64,000 nt of DNA, from positions 1 through 64,000 of the forward strand of contig NZ_BMRM01000021.1 of assembly GCF_014648635.1 (NCBI RefSeq). Reading direction: 5' to 3'. The translations under genes and the position numbers were made by a program. Shown in pieces: positions 42,243 to 51,639 of the stretch. The first letter of the stretch is position 1; each line of letters opens with the position of its first letter. The stretch comes from Streptomyces cinerochromogenes. Its GTDB lineage: Bacteria > Actinomycetota > Actinomycetes > Streptomycetales > Streptomycetaceae. A model generated the notes under the pieces. The model had not been told where the DNA came from. It saw only the letters and a program-made list of their open reading frames with translations, and ran no database searches.

Positions 42243-42758
42243 TCAGCCGCTCAGCTTCTTCCAGAGCTGGGTACTGCCCGTCGCCGAGGTGCAGTGCCCC
42301 TGGATCACCGGGGTCATCCTCGCCGTCGAACTGCCCCGGGTGCCGACGCACTTCTTCGACTTGGCGTTGACGATCAGGTAGACACCCGAGCGGATGTACT
42401 TCGACCGCCACAGCTGCGAGTGGTCACTCGTGCTGGTGCAGTTGCCCCACGCGAGCGCCGCACCGCCGGCGACGGAGCCGTGGCTCACGCCCAGACACTT
42501 GCCGTTGTAGGGGTTCCGGAGTTTCACGTACTTCACGCCGCCGACCTTGGTCGCCGCGTACGGCCGCCAGACGGTGCGTTTGCTGCCGCAGTCCGTCAGA
42601 TTGACGGTGCTGCGGCTGGAGTGCATGCCCAGGCAGTAGCCGGAGCGGTAGTTCTTGTGCCGCAGTGTGCTTGCGGCCTCGGCCGGAGCCGCCGCTGTCA
42701 GCGCCAGCGTTGCGGTCAGGAAGGCCGCCGCCACGGGCAGCGTGTGCGGTTTGCGCAC
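42243..42758 (-). CDS. Secreted RICIN/beta-trefoil-like protein
   Basis: A 171-residue exported protein. After a signal peptide (about residues 1-29, ending AEA), the sequence holds three repeats with the beta-trefoil pattern: a Cys-Leu-Gly segment (YCLGMHSSRSTVNLTDCGS; KCLGVSHGSVAGGAALAWGN; KCVGTRGSSTARMTPVIQGH), each followed by a tryptophan strand (RTVWRPY, SQLWRSKY, TQLWKKL). Lectin-like binding to sugars is likely; substrate unknown. GTG 42758 behind GGGGGAA; an ATG at 42794 is less well placed. Confidence 0.75.
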   Translation of the reverse strand: MRKPHTLPVAAAFLTATLALTAAAPAEAASTLRHKNYRSGYCLGMHSSRSTVNLTDCGSKRTVWRPYAATKVGGVKYVKLRNPYNGKCLGVSHGSVAGGAALAWGNCTSTSDHSQLWRSKYIRSGVYLIVNAKSKKCVGTRGSSTARMTPVIQGHCTSATGSTQLWKKLSG

Positions 42759-43201
42759 TGGTTCCCCCAGTCGGTTCCGAAGTGCTGTTGCCATCAGCCA
42801 TCGTCGCCGGACGCACCGGTTGCCCGCCTTAGCGTGGAGCGCCAGGCACTTCGCCGGGAGCGCCAGAATCACCGGCCACCCGCCCGCGCTGGTTGAAGAA
42901 CAAGCTGCGGTCTCGTTCCGTTCTGTGTCTGGTTCTGCCGGGTGGTGAGCGATCCGCATCAGGTGGTGCACGTGCCGGTCCACCGCATCGGCGGGTCCTG
43001 GCCTCGGCAGGTCCTGGCCTCAGCAGGTGCAGGTCGCTGTCGGCGTGCGCGGTGGCGTCCGTCGCTCCCGGACGTCCCGGCGACGGTGGGGACGAGGCGG
43101 GCGGCGGTCACCGAGCCTTCCGGTGCGGGAGACTGGGCGCGCACGGGTCCACCGTACGGCGGGCACGGCAGGGGTCAGCTCCCGGCCCGGAGGGGAGAGT
43201 G
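42759..43201. other. Intergenic, no gene
   Basis: About 440 bases between the divergent RICIN-like gene and the kinase gene. Frames on both strands lack domains and codon bias. Contains the promoters of both genes, not resolvable by eye. Confidence 0.45.
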
Positions 43202-43930
43202 ATGCGCGCGGACTGGCTCGGCGAGGCCGAGGGCCTGGCGTTCCACTGGGATCGGAGAAAGATGGAGCACGGACGGTATGAAGAGGTGGCCGATGCCGCA
43301 GAGCTTCCGGCACGGCTGCGGAACGTCTACTGGATCGGTGGAGGGAGTGGCGCAGGCAAGTCCACGATCGCCCGCCGACTCGCCGATCGCTACGGTTGGC
43401 GTCTCTACGCGACCGATGACGTGATGCATGACCACGCGGGGCGGACCACCCCCGAGGAGGCCCCTTACCTGCACGAGTTCATCGCCATGGACATGGACGA
43501 GCGGTGGGTGAACCGGTCTCCGGAGGTCATGCTCGAGACGTTCCACTGGTTTCGAGGTGAGGGTTTCGGCCTGATCATCGAAGACCTCCTTCGCCTGCCG
43601 CAGGAGCCATGCATCATCGTCGAGGGGTTTCGGCTGCTGCCGCGCCTTGTCAAACCTCTCCTCGCTGCTCCCGAGCACGCCGTCTGGCTTCTTCCCACAC
43701 CCGCCTTCCGCCAGGCCGCCATCCGAAGCCGGTCGGGGAGAGGGGAAGGCTTCACGAGCAAGACCAGCGATCCGGCACGGGCTGAGCGCAACATGGCCGC
43801 ACGTGACCACCTGTTCACAAGACTCCTTGAGCAGGAGACCAAGCGTCTCCAACTGCCCACCATCCACGTCGACACGGGGATGACGGAAGACGATCTCGCT
43901 GAACAGGTGGCCACCACCTTCGAACTCTGA
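43202..43930 (+). CDS. P-loop NTPase / small-molecule kinase
   Basis: A 242-residue P-loop protein. Walker A is WIGGGSGAGKST (about residues 44-55), followed by an adenylate-kinase-like RLADRYGWRLYATDDVMHDH and an acceptor-type EEAPYLHEFIAMDMDERW. A lid-like basic SRSGRGEGFTSKTSDPARAE segment follows. Lengths and motifs fit nucleotide or small-molecule kinases; substrate unknown. ATG 43202 follows GGAGGGGAGAG. Distantly like the P-loop kinase at 13.7 kb. Confidence 0.8.
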   Translation: MRADWLGEAEGLAFHWDRRKMEHGRYEEVADAAELPARLRNVYWIGGGSGAGKSTIARRLADRYGWRLYATDDVMHDHAGRTTPEEAPYLHEFIAMDMDERWVNRSPEVMLETFHWFRGEGFGLIIEDLLRLPQEPCIIVEGFRLLPRLVKPLLAAPEHAVWLLPTPAFRQAAIRSRSGRGEGFTSKTSDPARAERNMAARDHLFTRLLEQETKRLQLPTIHVDTGMTEDDLAEQVATTFEL

Positions 43931-44086
43931 CATCGGCCGGCGCAACCAGCTACGGGCTTCAGTTCAGGGAAGGGCTTCGGAGCATCCCCGAGACGCGTCT
44001 CCAGGTACTGACCGAGCGAGAGGAGGAGAAGAAGAGCAGCATCGCAAGCGCCTCCGACCAGGCGCTCACCGGCTGGTCCAACGCCC

Positions 44087-44877
44087 TTACCTGTCCGCGC
44101 CTCTGCGCGGCGAGGGCGGCGGGTTCTGAAGGGCATCAGACGCCTCACGGCTCAGTGCGCCGAGTCCACTCAGTGCCTCGGCCACTTCCGATCCCATCTC
44201 CAGCTGCCGCCACAGCTCGTGGAGGGCGGTGGAGACGTCCGAGCCGTTCTTGAACCGTCGCACCGCGATGTCCAGGTCCCGCAGCCAGCCGTCCATATAG
44301 GGGTCAGCAGTCAGCCGGGCGGTGTACTCGTCGATCCGGGCGGCCAGATGCGGAGCGAGCCAGGATCCGCCGGTCTCCAGCAGCCGACTGCGCACGGCCG
44401 TGTTCAGGAACGACCAGTGCGCCGAGACCTCGGCCACCGCCGCACGGCCCGCTTGCCCGGCCGCACCGCGGTGCGAAAGCCTTCCAGGACGCGCTCGAGC
44501 GTTCCCTCCTCCAGCAGTTGCCGCAGCTCCGTGAGGCCGCTGTCGTTCTGCCCGGACTCCCAGTTCCTGATCGCCTCCTGAGCGGCGCGTTCCGATGCGC
44601 GCAGTCCAGCCGCCGCCTCATCCAGCACCCCCGCGGGGCCAGGGACCAGACGGGGAACAGAAGCGGCGAAGTCGCCGACCACTCGCGCGGCCAGACGCCG
44701 CCCCGCACGGGCTTCCACCGCCTCTGCCTGCGCCATCCCGACGCGGTTGAGCACGACCAGGGCCAGCGGGACGCCGAAGGCCGCCGCCGTCACGGACGAG
44801 AAGACGTTGGTGACGAACGCCCTGTCCGTCCAGAAACCTTCGTCGTCCCCCCACCAGCCCAAGGCCAGCAGCACCAC
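44087..44877 (-). pseudogene. Membrane protein gene split by a frameshift
   Basis: The 5' part (44877-44404) reads one or two transmembrane helices (VVLLALGWW, SSVTAAAFGVPLALVVLNRV), then a charged helical region to LEGFRTAVRPGKRA, and stops soon after. The 3' part in another frame (44437-44087) continues naturally, AEVSAHWSFLNTAVRSRLLE, to a stop at 44087. One base lost or gained near 44440 in a run of GCGGCGG would restore a 260-residue protein. Could be a sequencing error or a real mutation. An in-frame stop also lies just upstream of the 5' end, so the true start is uncertain. Confidence 0.6.
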
Positions 44878-45205
44878 ACCCGTTGCCCACAGCAGCGCAC
44901 ACCCGGTACGCAGACCACGCGGGGTCTCCTCCCCGACCGGCCGATCAACCAGCCCCAGACGCTACACCGCAGGCGCACACGCGCAGCCGACGCCGGCGCT
45001 CGGGATCGTCCGCGGTGACGCCGCCCACCGGGACCACCTCACCTCGCCTGTTCGTCACCACTCCCCCAGAGTCGCATCGAACCGAGCGGCTCAACGCCAA
45101 CTCACGGACGGCAAGATTCCCTTTTTGTCCCCGTCTCGCGTACAACCTTCCACTGCGGCCGCCCGTCTCACCCAGCATCAGAGGCACGCGACCAAGGGGG
45201 ACAGG

Positions 45206-45781
45206 ATGCGACGTGTCAGAGCGGCAGTGGCGGTGCTCGCGCTCGCGGGAGCCACGCTGGGGACGGCGGCGACCACCGCTGGCGCGGCCCCGGCGGAGGG
45301 ACCGCGCGCGACAGCGACCTGCCCGACGGGCTGGGGCAGCGGCGCCAAGGGTGGTGCCACCATGGGGGCCGATCACCTTGAGAACGTCAGGACCGGGCAG
45401 CACGAGTGCTACGACCGCATCGTGTTCGACGTGCCCGGCGGCGGCGACCAGATCGGTTACCACGTCCAGTACGTGGACCGGTTCTACGCGGACCCCACGG
45501 GCGAGTACATACCCGTTGCCGGCGGGGCGATCCTCGACATCCGCATCGGCGCGTGGAGCTACGACCTGGAGGCCGGCGCGCCGACCTACCCGGGACAAGT
45601 GGGCAAGACCCTGCCCGGCGTGAACGTCAGCGGCTACAACACCTTCCGGGACACCCGGTTCGGCGGCACCTTCGAGGGGCAGACGCAGGTCGGTCTCGGT
45701 GTCCGTGCCCGACTGCCGTTCCGTGTGACCCAGTTGGACGGCCGGATCGTGGTCGACGTAGCCCACAGCTGGACGAGTTAG
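45206..45781 (+). CDS. Secreted AMIN-like domain protein
   Basis: A 191-residue exported protein. The signal peptide ends at about residue 28 (AGAAPA), then TCPTGWGSGAKGGATMGADH and ENVRTGQHECYDRIVFDVPG lead into a beta-rich domain of the AMIN-like type found in secreted Streptomyces proteins; two cysteines could form a disulfide. Function unknown. ATG 45206 behind AAGGGGGACAGG. No operon partner. Confidence 0.8.
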   Translation: MRRVRAAVAVLALAGATLGTAATTAGAAPAEGPRATATCPTGWGSGAKGGATMGADHLENVRTGQHECYDRIVFDVPGGGDQIGYHVQYVDRFYADPTGEYIPVAGGAILDIRIGAWSYDLEAGAPTYPGQVGKTLPGVNVSGYNTFRDTRFGGTFEGQTQVGLGVRARLPFRVTQLDGRIVVDVAHSWTS

Positions 45782-45886
45782 CCCACGCCCGGCCCGGCAC
45801 GGGCACCACAGTCCTTGCGCCGTGCCGAGCACTCCCCCACCCACGCCGGTCCGGGCCCCGGCCGGAGCGACGGCGGTGCGTCGGTG

Positions 45887-47194
45887 TCAGGACCTGCGTA
45901 CAGCGGGTGGTGCCCAGCATCCGCTGAGCACCACCGGGCGGGGCGCGTACAGGCGCAGAGTGACGCCCAGCGGGCCCGTGGGGGCGGGAAGCCAGTTGGC
46001 TTCGCGTTCGGGGCCGGGATGGGCGTGGCTGATGAGGATGTCGAGGGAGCCGTCGCCGTTGTAGCTGAGCCGATCGCGGTCGCCGAGCGCGAAGCGGTTC
46101 GGCTCGTTGGGTGCCGGGAAGCCTGCCGCGTCGTACATGGTGACCGACCAGAAGGCGGAGACCGGGGGCATCGCATCGGCGTCGAAGTGGAGCACGTAGT
46201 CGCGCTCGCCCACCAGCGGCTCTCCGTCGGCATCGGCACCGAGAACCGGATAGACGGCGTCTTCGGGCTGATTGGCGCCGAGCCCGACCATGCTGACGAC
46301 CGCGCGCTGGAAGTAGTTGTTGCCGTAGACCCCGATGTTTTCCGTGACGACCGCCCATCCGTTGAGCTGCCGTCCCAACGAGGTGCGGGCGGCGAGCATC
46401 TGCTGTCGGGCCTCATCGACGCCCGCCTGGATCTCTCGGAGTTGCTCCGGGGCGAAGCCGCTGTCCGTGAAGGGGCGCCCAGGGACGAGGCCGAGACCGG
46501 CGATGCGGGCCAGGACGGAGAAGTCCGTGGCGTGCGGGGGATGCAGGCGCAGCAACTCGGCGCCGCGGCGGAAGAACTCGACGGCGCTGAGTCCGTTGAC
46601 GAAGGAGAGCGGCTCCTCGGCCGCGGGTGCGGAGCGCTGCTCGGTCTCGCCGGGTGCCGGCGTGCGCGGGGTGACCGTGTAGCCGTCCTGGACCGCGTTG
46701 ACGAACTTGTAGTCGTCGGGACCGTTGGTCTGCGTCCGGCCGATGACCCATACGTAGGGCGTCGGCGCCTGGATGATCGTGGCGTCCTGGGCATCTGCGA
46801 CCTGGTCACCGTTCATCACAAGGGTGTAGCGCTGCGCGCCGGTACCCGTCGTGCGCTTGCCTGGCGCGGCGAACACGTCCGTCCACATGTCGAGCATCGG
46901 CAGCAGGAAGTACCTGTCCTCGGTGTCCTGTACGGACACGTCGACCGGTCCGTGGGTCAGGTCCAGCCAGGCGGCCGAATACAGGGTGTCGAAGTTCGGG
47001 CGCACCACATCACGGAAGTCCGCGGACGGGAACTCACGGATGTGGTGGAACTGGTTGGGCGGCCCCGACCCGGGTTGGAGACCAGCCGGCACGCTCACGC
47101 ATCGTTCGCGCGTGACGTCCATCGTCACCAGCGGATACAGGTAGACGTAGGCCTCACGGCTCAGAGTCCGCAGGTCATCGGCCAGCTTCGTCAT
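45887..47194 (-). CDS. DUF1254/DUF1214 domain protein
   Basis: A 435-residue protein with the DUF1254 (EAYVYLYPLVTMDVTRERCV, NQFHHIREFPSADFRDVVRP, NFDTLYSAAWLDLTHGPVDV) and DUF1214 (AFWSVTMYDAAGFPAPNEPN, LDILISHAHPG) modules in order. No signal peptide or membrane segment is visible, so probably cytosolic; members are annotated only as hypothetical, sometimes near murein or phage genes. ATG 47194 behind GGAGC. Monocistronic. Confidence 0.9.
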   Translation of the reverse strand: MTKLADDLRTLSREAYVYLYPLVTMDVTRERCVSVPAGLQPGSGPPNQFHHIREFPSADFRDVVRPNFDTLYSAAWLDLTHGPVDVSVQDTEDRYFLLPMLDMWTDVFAAPGKRTTGTGAQRYTLVMNGDQVADAQDATIIQAPTPYVWVIGRTQTNGPDDYKFVNAVQDGYTVTPRTPAPGETEQRSAPAAEEPLSFVNGLSAVEFFRRGAELLRLHPPHATDFSVLARIAGLGLVPGRPFTDSGFAPEQLREIQAGVDEARQQMLAARTSLGRQLNGWAVVTENIGVYGNNYFQRAVVSMVGLGANQPEDAVYPVLGADADGEPLVGERDYVLHFDADAMPPVSAFWSVTMYDAAGFPAPNEPNRFALGDRDRLSYNGDGSLDILISHAHPGPEREANWLPAPTGPLGVTLRLYAPRPVVLSGCWAPPAVRRS

Positions 47195-47496
47195 GAGGCT
47201 GCTCCTGCCCTCTGCACTCTGCCCTCTGCACTCGGGGCGCACAAGCAGCTGCACCCCCTCCTCAGGCTGACACGGACCTCAGGCGTTGGCGACATGAGGC
47301 GGCGAGCGATGCGCCGGATCCCCGCGACGACGCTTTCCGGCAGGCCGCTCTCCATCGCAGCCGCTGCCGTCCCGCTCCGCCACCGACCACCGGGACACGC
47401 ACCGCCGCTGGAGTACTTGAACGGCTGACAAAATGGAGTGGGAGAGGCCCTCCGGCCAGGCGAGGATCCCCGTATTTGCCGACGAAAGGGGCAGCC

Positions 47497-47925
47497 ATGC
47501 GCGACAGTCCGCCGAGGGAGCTCATCTCCCTCGCCGACGACGAGGGGAACAGCGTCACCGTCCGTGTCCTGGGGAGAAACCCCAGGTGGACCGCCGGACT
47601 CGACGCCGAGATCGTGGTGAGAACGCCCTTCGTGTCCGGGCGGGTCGATGTTGCGCTGTACGTTGCGAGGCTGGAGAGCTGGGCTGACGCGCTGGACCGG
47701 CTCGATGCCGGCGAGGACGTGGCCTGGATGGAGATGAGCAGGGGGCCGTCCCTCTTCGTCCAGCTCGCCGGCGAGTACGGCTGCCCGGAGGTGATCGTGG
47801 AGGACGAATCCGGGTCCATGGTCACCGTTCGCGTCCCGCTCGTCCCGCCGGAGGACTGGATCGCCGATCACCGTCGGCGTCTGCGCATGGTGATGGACCA
47901 CTGGGTTCCGATGCTGTCAGGGTAG
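47497..47925 (+). CDS. DUF5959 family protein
   Basis: A 142-residue protein with the family pattern ELISLADDEGNSVTVRVLGR, ETSVRTPFVSGRVDVALYVA-like and WADALDRLDAGEDVAWMEMS. Small soluble beta-rich protein of unknown role, frequent in Streptomyces. ATG 47497 follows AAGGGG; an upstream ATG 47476 lacks a ribosome site. Confidence 0.8.
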   Translation: MRDSPPRELISLADDEGNSVTVRVLGRNPRWTAGLDAEIVVRTPFVSGRVDVALYVARLESWADALDRLDAGEDVAWMEMSRGPSLFVQLAGEYGCPEVIVEDESGSMVTVRVPLVPPEDWIADHRRRLRMVMDHWVPMLSG

Positions 47926-48020
47926 GGAGGTAAGCGCCCTCCAGTAGACAAGCACGCGGTTGAGCACCTCGACGACGGGCCGCGGATCGACGGGATGCCC
48001 ATGTCGATCCGGACGGCCGG

Positions 48021-48066
48021 CCCGCCTCGGTGCCGCCGTAGTACCCGCCTCGGTGCCGCCGTAGTA
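48021..48066. repeat. Perfect 23-bp tandem duplication
   Basis: CCCGCCTCGGTGCCGCCGT plus AGTA occurs twice without gap or mismatch (48021-48043, 48044-48066). It lies in the non-coding zone between the DUF5959 gene and the broken nitroreductase gene. A recent duplication by slippage. Confidence 0.9.
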
Positions 48067-48261
48067 GGGGTGCCGGCGGCCGCACCGGTTCAGGTCAAAG
48101 CGCTCGGCCCGGCCTGCTCCCCTTGGTCGACCGGCAGCATGCCGCCCGACGGGTCCAGGAGCCGGTCGACCGTGCCGGCGTCGTGGTGGCCCACGTGGTC
48201 CGGCGCGGCGGTGTTCGGGTACCGCACCTCGCGGTTCCCCTGCACCGCCCGAAGGAACACA

Positions 48262-48582
48262 GGCGCAGACGCTCTGTGGCGGTGGCGAAGGGTGCTCGGG
48301 CGGTGGAGGCCGGCGCACCGACCTGGAGGGTGACGTGAGGGTCGGCGGGCAGGTTGAGGTACCAGGCCGGGTGACGGTCCGCACCGCGGTTGGAGGCTGC
48401 CAGGACGCAGCGGTCGCCGTCGCGTCTGCAGACGAGTGCGGTGCGGCGCAGTTCGCCCGATCTCCGGCCCCGGGTCGTCAGGAGCGGTCGCGCACACCCA
48501 GCCGGGGCCGGCCGCCGGTCTCCTCGAAACGGCGGATGTGCTCGGCGACGAAAGGGATCGGGCTGTCGTGGACCTGCGGCAT
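48262..48582 (-). pseudogene. F420-type (DDN-like) nitroreductase, frameshifted and truncated
   Basis: From ATG 48582 (GGGAGAGG before it), the frame reads MPQVHDSPIPFVAEHIRRFE then stops after GVRDRS. In another frame it continues as TTRGRRSGELRRTALVCRRD, GADRHPAWYLNLPADPHVTL, VQVGAPAST: the deazaflavin-dependent nitroreductase (DDN) fold, which uses F420H2. A few bases are lost at the frameshift and the last third of the gene is missing. The ATG overlaps the TGA of the upstream NAD(P)H-binding gene (TGATG), so it was once translationally coupled. Confidence 0.65.
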
Positions 48583-49205
48583 CACCTCTCCCGGACGCTG
48601 ACCGTGGCGCGGTGGTGGCGGGGAGCGTCGACCTCGTCGAGCAGCGCGATCGCGAAGTCCGCGTACGAGATGCGGCTGGCCGGGTCCCCGTGGTCGGCGA
48701 CCCGGTACCGGCCGGTATGCGTGCCGTCATGGTCGAAGTCGCCCGCGGGAGCCACGTACGCCCAGTCCAGGCCGCCGGCCCGGAGCTCGTCGAGCCCTGC
48801 CGCATGGGCGAGAGAGAACGAGCGGTACTCGTCGGGATAGCCGGGCTCGTCCATCAGGGCGGCACCCGACGCCCCGGGCAGGATCGATGCGAGACCGACC
48901 ACCACCAGGCGGCCCACGTCCGCCTTCGCCAGGCCGGTGCTCAGTGCGCGGGAGGAGGCGGTGAAGAAGCCGTGCGCCGGTACGAACAGATCCACGGCGG
49001 CACTGACGGCGGCGTCGTGCCCGGCGGCCACCCGCTCGACGCTCAGCGCGTCGGTGACATCGCCCGCCACCAACCGCGCGCCGGTCAGATCGCTGTGACG
49101 CGCGGGGTCCCGCACCACAGCGGTGACCCGGTGGCCGCGCCGGTGCGCCTCGGCGACGGCCTGCCGCCCGGCCCGGCCACCCGCGCCGAATATCACGATG
49201 TTCAC
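48582..49205 (-). CDS. NAD(P)H-binding oxidoreductase (NmrA/YwnB-like)
   Basis: A 207-residue atypical short-chain fold. The dinucleotide motif FGAGGRAGRQAV is at residues 6-17 and the fold continues to GDVTDALSVERVAAGHDAAV and VGLASILPGAS. No catalytic YxxxK is visible, so it may be a sensor or reductase of the NmrA/YwnB kind. ATG 49205. Divergent from an HxlR gene, with a palindromic site between; HxlR regulators often control such oxidoreductases under electrophile stress. Confidence 0.85.
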   Translation of the reverse strand: MNIVIFGAGGRAGRQAVAEAHRRGHRVTAVVRDPARHSDLTGARLVAGDVTDALSVERVAAGHDAAVSAAVDLFVPAHGFFTASSRALSTGLAKADVGRLVVVGLASILPGASGAALMDEPGYPDEYRSFSLAHAAGLDELRAGGLDWAYVAPAGDFDHDGTHTGRYRVADHGDPASRISYADFAIALLDEVDAPRHHRATVSVRER

Positions 49206-49283
49206 GACGAACCGCCTCTCACCTGGGCCGGAGGCCGTGTGCCCCTGGCTGGTCCACCGACGTTAACGACGGCCGTGGTTACC

Positions 49284-49298
49284 AACCGGATACCGGTT
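49284..49298. promoter_or_regulatory. HxlR operator candidate AACCGGATACCGGTT
   Basis: Perfect palindrome, 6-base arms AACCGG and CCGGTT around ATA, 11 bases before the HxlR start and 79 bases before the divergent oxidoreductase start. A second ACC-containing half-site sits at 49278. Confidence 0.7.
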
Positions 49299-49309
49299 AT
49301 CGTGAGGCC

Positions 49310-49696
49310 ATGAGGAAACCGCTGTCCGCCGACATGTTCGACGAGTTGTGTCCGTCCTCGCTCAATCCCATCCGGTTCGGCGACAAATGGGCGGCCCTCG
49401 TCATCCGCTGCCTCGAATCCGGACCGCGCCGCTACTCCGAACTGCGCGTACCACTCAGCCGTGTCACCCCCAAAGTGCTCACGCAGTCGCTGCGCTCCCT
49501 TGAGCGGGACGGCCTGATCAAGCGCACCGTCCACACCGACACCACCCCGCGCGTCGAATACGAACTCACCCCACTGGGCCACAGCCTGCTCGAACCGATG
49601 GCGGTCGCCTGCGCCTGGACCGAGCAGCACTGGGACGAACTCCTCGACGCCCGCGAGTCGTACGACAACGCCACCCGCCTCCACCAGACCGGCTGA
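49310..49696 (+). CDS. HxlR family transcriptional regulator
   Basis: A 128-residue winged-helix regulator of the HxlR group, with the family phrases SLNPIRFGDKWAALVIRCLE, SGPRRYSELRVPLSRVTPKV and LTQSLRSLERDGLIKRTVHT. HxlR proteins sense aldehydes or disulfide stress. ATG 49310 behind GTGAGGCC. Divergent from the NAD(P)H-binding gene it probably controls. Confidence 0.93.
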   Translation: MRKPLSADMFDELCPSSLNPIRFGDKWAALVIRCLESGPRRYSELRVPLSRVTPKVLTQSLRSLERDGLIKRTVHTDTTPRVEYELTPLGHSLLEPMAVACAWTEQHWDELLDARESYDNATRLHQTG

Positions 49697-49837
49697 CACG
49701 GCCACTGCGGCCCTGCGCCAGGTCGGTGACACGGTTTACGTGTCAGGACAGCTCTCTCCTGACCGTCACGGCAACTTCGTGGGTGCGGGCGACTTCGAAC
49801 TGCAGGTTGGAACCACGCTGGAGCGGAGCGTCTTTCC

Positions 49838-49970
49838 GGCAGGACGAAGTCCGGACCGTGCTCGCACAGCGACTTGAGCAGGCCGGGAGCGAGATCGGGG
49901 AGCACGCCGGTGACAGCGGTGACGTATGCGTGGGCGGTGCCGACGGGTATTGCCGAATCCGGTCGCGACG
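49838..49970 (-). pseudogene. IS5-type transposase fragment
   Basis: On the minus strand, PVGTAHAYVTAVTGVLPDLA followed by PGLLKSLCEHGPDFVLPE matches the residue 65-100 part of the transposase at 57-806 (STAHAYTSAVIHLLAERAPG, PGLLKVLREADPDFVLLD). Surrounding coding sequence is lost. A relic, about 45 codons. Confidence 0.6.
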
Positions 49971-50102
49971 CGGGATCGTGCCGCTCACCGTCACTGCGAT
50001 GGTCGTCGTCTCCCTCGTTCTCCCGAGCACCCGCTAGGCCGACCGGGATGCGGGTGCGCGTCATTGCGTGAGCGATCCCGAGGGTCTTGTCACGCTTGGC
50101 TC

Positions 50103-51587
50103 ATGCGCAACCGTCCTACAGTCGTCGTGGAGGCCCCGGACGACCGGGGTCAGCGGTCCCTGCGGGTGCGAGGGGAGACCGTCGGCCGGGCCTGGTCGCG
50201 ACGCGGTCCTCTGCGGCTGGCGCGCCGAGCGGGCCTGCCGGAGCTGGACCTCGACGACCCCGGCCAGGTCGATTGGCTGGCAGACCCTTCCGACTGGCCC
50301 GATCGCCCATGGCGCAGACGAACTGCTGGTGCCGTGACCGCGCTTGGGCTTCTCGTGTCCGCCGCCGTGCTCTTCCACGTGGGGACGAAGGACGCGGTCA
50401 ATGCGCTGGCGTACGGCGGGCGCGTCGTCGGGGTCGTCTTCGTGACCGCTTCGCTGGTGGAAGTGATCGCGGCTCTTGCGGTGAGCGACTACTGGGGCAA
50501 CCGGGCGCTGCGCTACTCGGGCACGGCTGTGCTTGTCGGCGTCGTCAGCGTGACCGTCACCGACCTCATGTTCCTGATCACTCAGATCCAGGGCAGGTCG
50601 TACACCGTCTTCCTCTGGCTGTGGATCGGCCTGGCACTGTGGGCGGCCTGGGCGCTGTGGACGCTTACACAGCAGGGAGTGTGGAAGCACATCCCGCACC
50701 CGAAAGGCGTCGCGATGAGTGTGGTGGTGTCCGCGGTCATCGGCATCGCAGGACTCGCCTACTCCCAGATGTACGTCCCTTACTCGACACCCGTGCAGAC
50801 GCCGTTCAGCGTCACGTTCGGGACGCCCGCACTGAGCGCGGACGGCACAGTGCTTCACGTTCCGGAACACGTGGAGTTCCGCAACACCGGGTCCGTACGG
50901 ATCTATGTGGTAGGCACCCTTTGGAAGGCCGTGGCTTGGCCCACCCGGTACACGGAAAAGGGTACGAAACAGGACACCTGGAAGCGAGAATTTCAAGACT
51001 TCGACGAAACAGTGAGACACGTCGTCTACGAGCCCTCCCGCATGCTGGGCATGGGGACCTTCGCGGGCCCGGGCGATCGCCTCGATCCGGGTGACGACCT
51101 GTCGCGGGATTTCGTGATCGACGTGCCCTTGCACTCAGGGATCGGTCGTGTCGAGATCGACGCGGACGCATCGTTCATCAGGGCAGACCGGGGCAAGCTC
51201 GGAAACAACTACCCGGATTCGAAAGAGACCTCCTGGAACCCTGATACCGGAGCGCACGAATGGGACGGTCCGGGCTGGCTCACTGCCGCTGGAAGCGATT
51301 TTCTGCGCTACCACGCCAAGATCTACCACAGCAGCGAGATGCTGAACCTCACGCACCCCACGGACTATGTGAGCGCGTGGTGGATCCTGCCCGCCTGGAA
51401 CGCATGGGACGAGCGCCCTCTTGTCGCCAAGGGAGACACGGACCCGTACCTGTACGTGTCCATCGCGCGCAAAGCCAATGGCAGCGAAGAACTCAGCGAT
51501 TCGGAACAGGAGCCGTACGGAATGAACACCAAGTCCCGGTGGGCCGAAATGTCCGTCGACCAGCTACTGAAAGCCGCCCGGAAATAG
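50103..51587 (+). CDS. Polytopic membrane protein with large extracytoplasmic domain
   Basis: A 494-residue protein. An N-terminal cytosolic part of about 70 residues leads to five hydrophobic segments (AVTALGLLVSAAVLFHVGTK, VVGVVFVTASLVEVIAALAV, AVLVGVVSVTVTDLMFLITQ, WLWIGLALWAAWALWTL, AMSVVVSAVIGIAGLAYSQM), then a beta-rich exterior domain of about 270 residues beginning VPYSTPVQTPFSVTFGTPAL. No recognised family. ATG 50103 lacks a clear ribosome site. GC is lower than average in its second half, hinting at acquisition. Confidence 0.65.
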   Translation: MRNRPTVVVEAPDDRGQRSLRVRGETVGRAWSRRGPLRLARRAGLPELDLDDPGQVDWLADPSDWPDRPWRRRTAGAVTALGLLVSAAVLFHVGTKDAVNALAYGGRVVGVVFVTASLVEVIAALAVSDYWGNRALRYSGTAVLVGVVSVTVTDLMFLITQIQGRSYTVFLWLWIGLALWAAWALWTLTQQGVWKHIPHPKGVAMSVVVSAVIGIAGLAYSQMYVPYSTPVQTPFSVTFGTPALSADGTVLHVPEHVEFRNTGSVRIYVVGTLWKAVAWPTRYTEKGTKQDTWKREFQDFDETVRHVVYEPSRMLGMGTFAGPGDRLDPGDDLSRDFVIDVPLHSGIGRVEIDADASFIRADRGKLGNNYPDSKETSWNPDTGAHEWDGPGWLTAAGSDFLRYHAKIYHSSEMLNLTHPTDYVSAWWILPAWNAWDERPLVAKGDTDPYLYVSIARKANGSEELSDSEQEPYGMNTKSRWAEMSVDQLLKAARK

Positions 51588-51639
51588 CCGATCGAAGACG
51601 ACTGGACGTGCTGCCGGCCGTACCCCTTGACCAGGTCTC

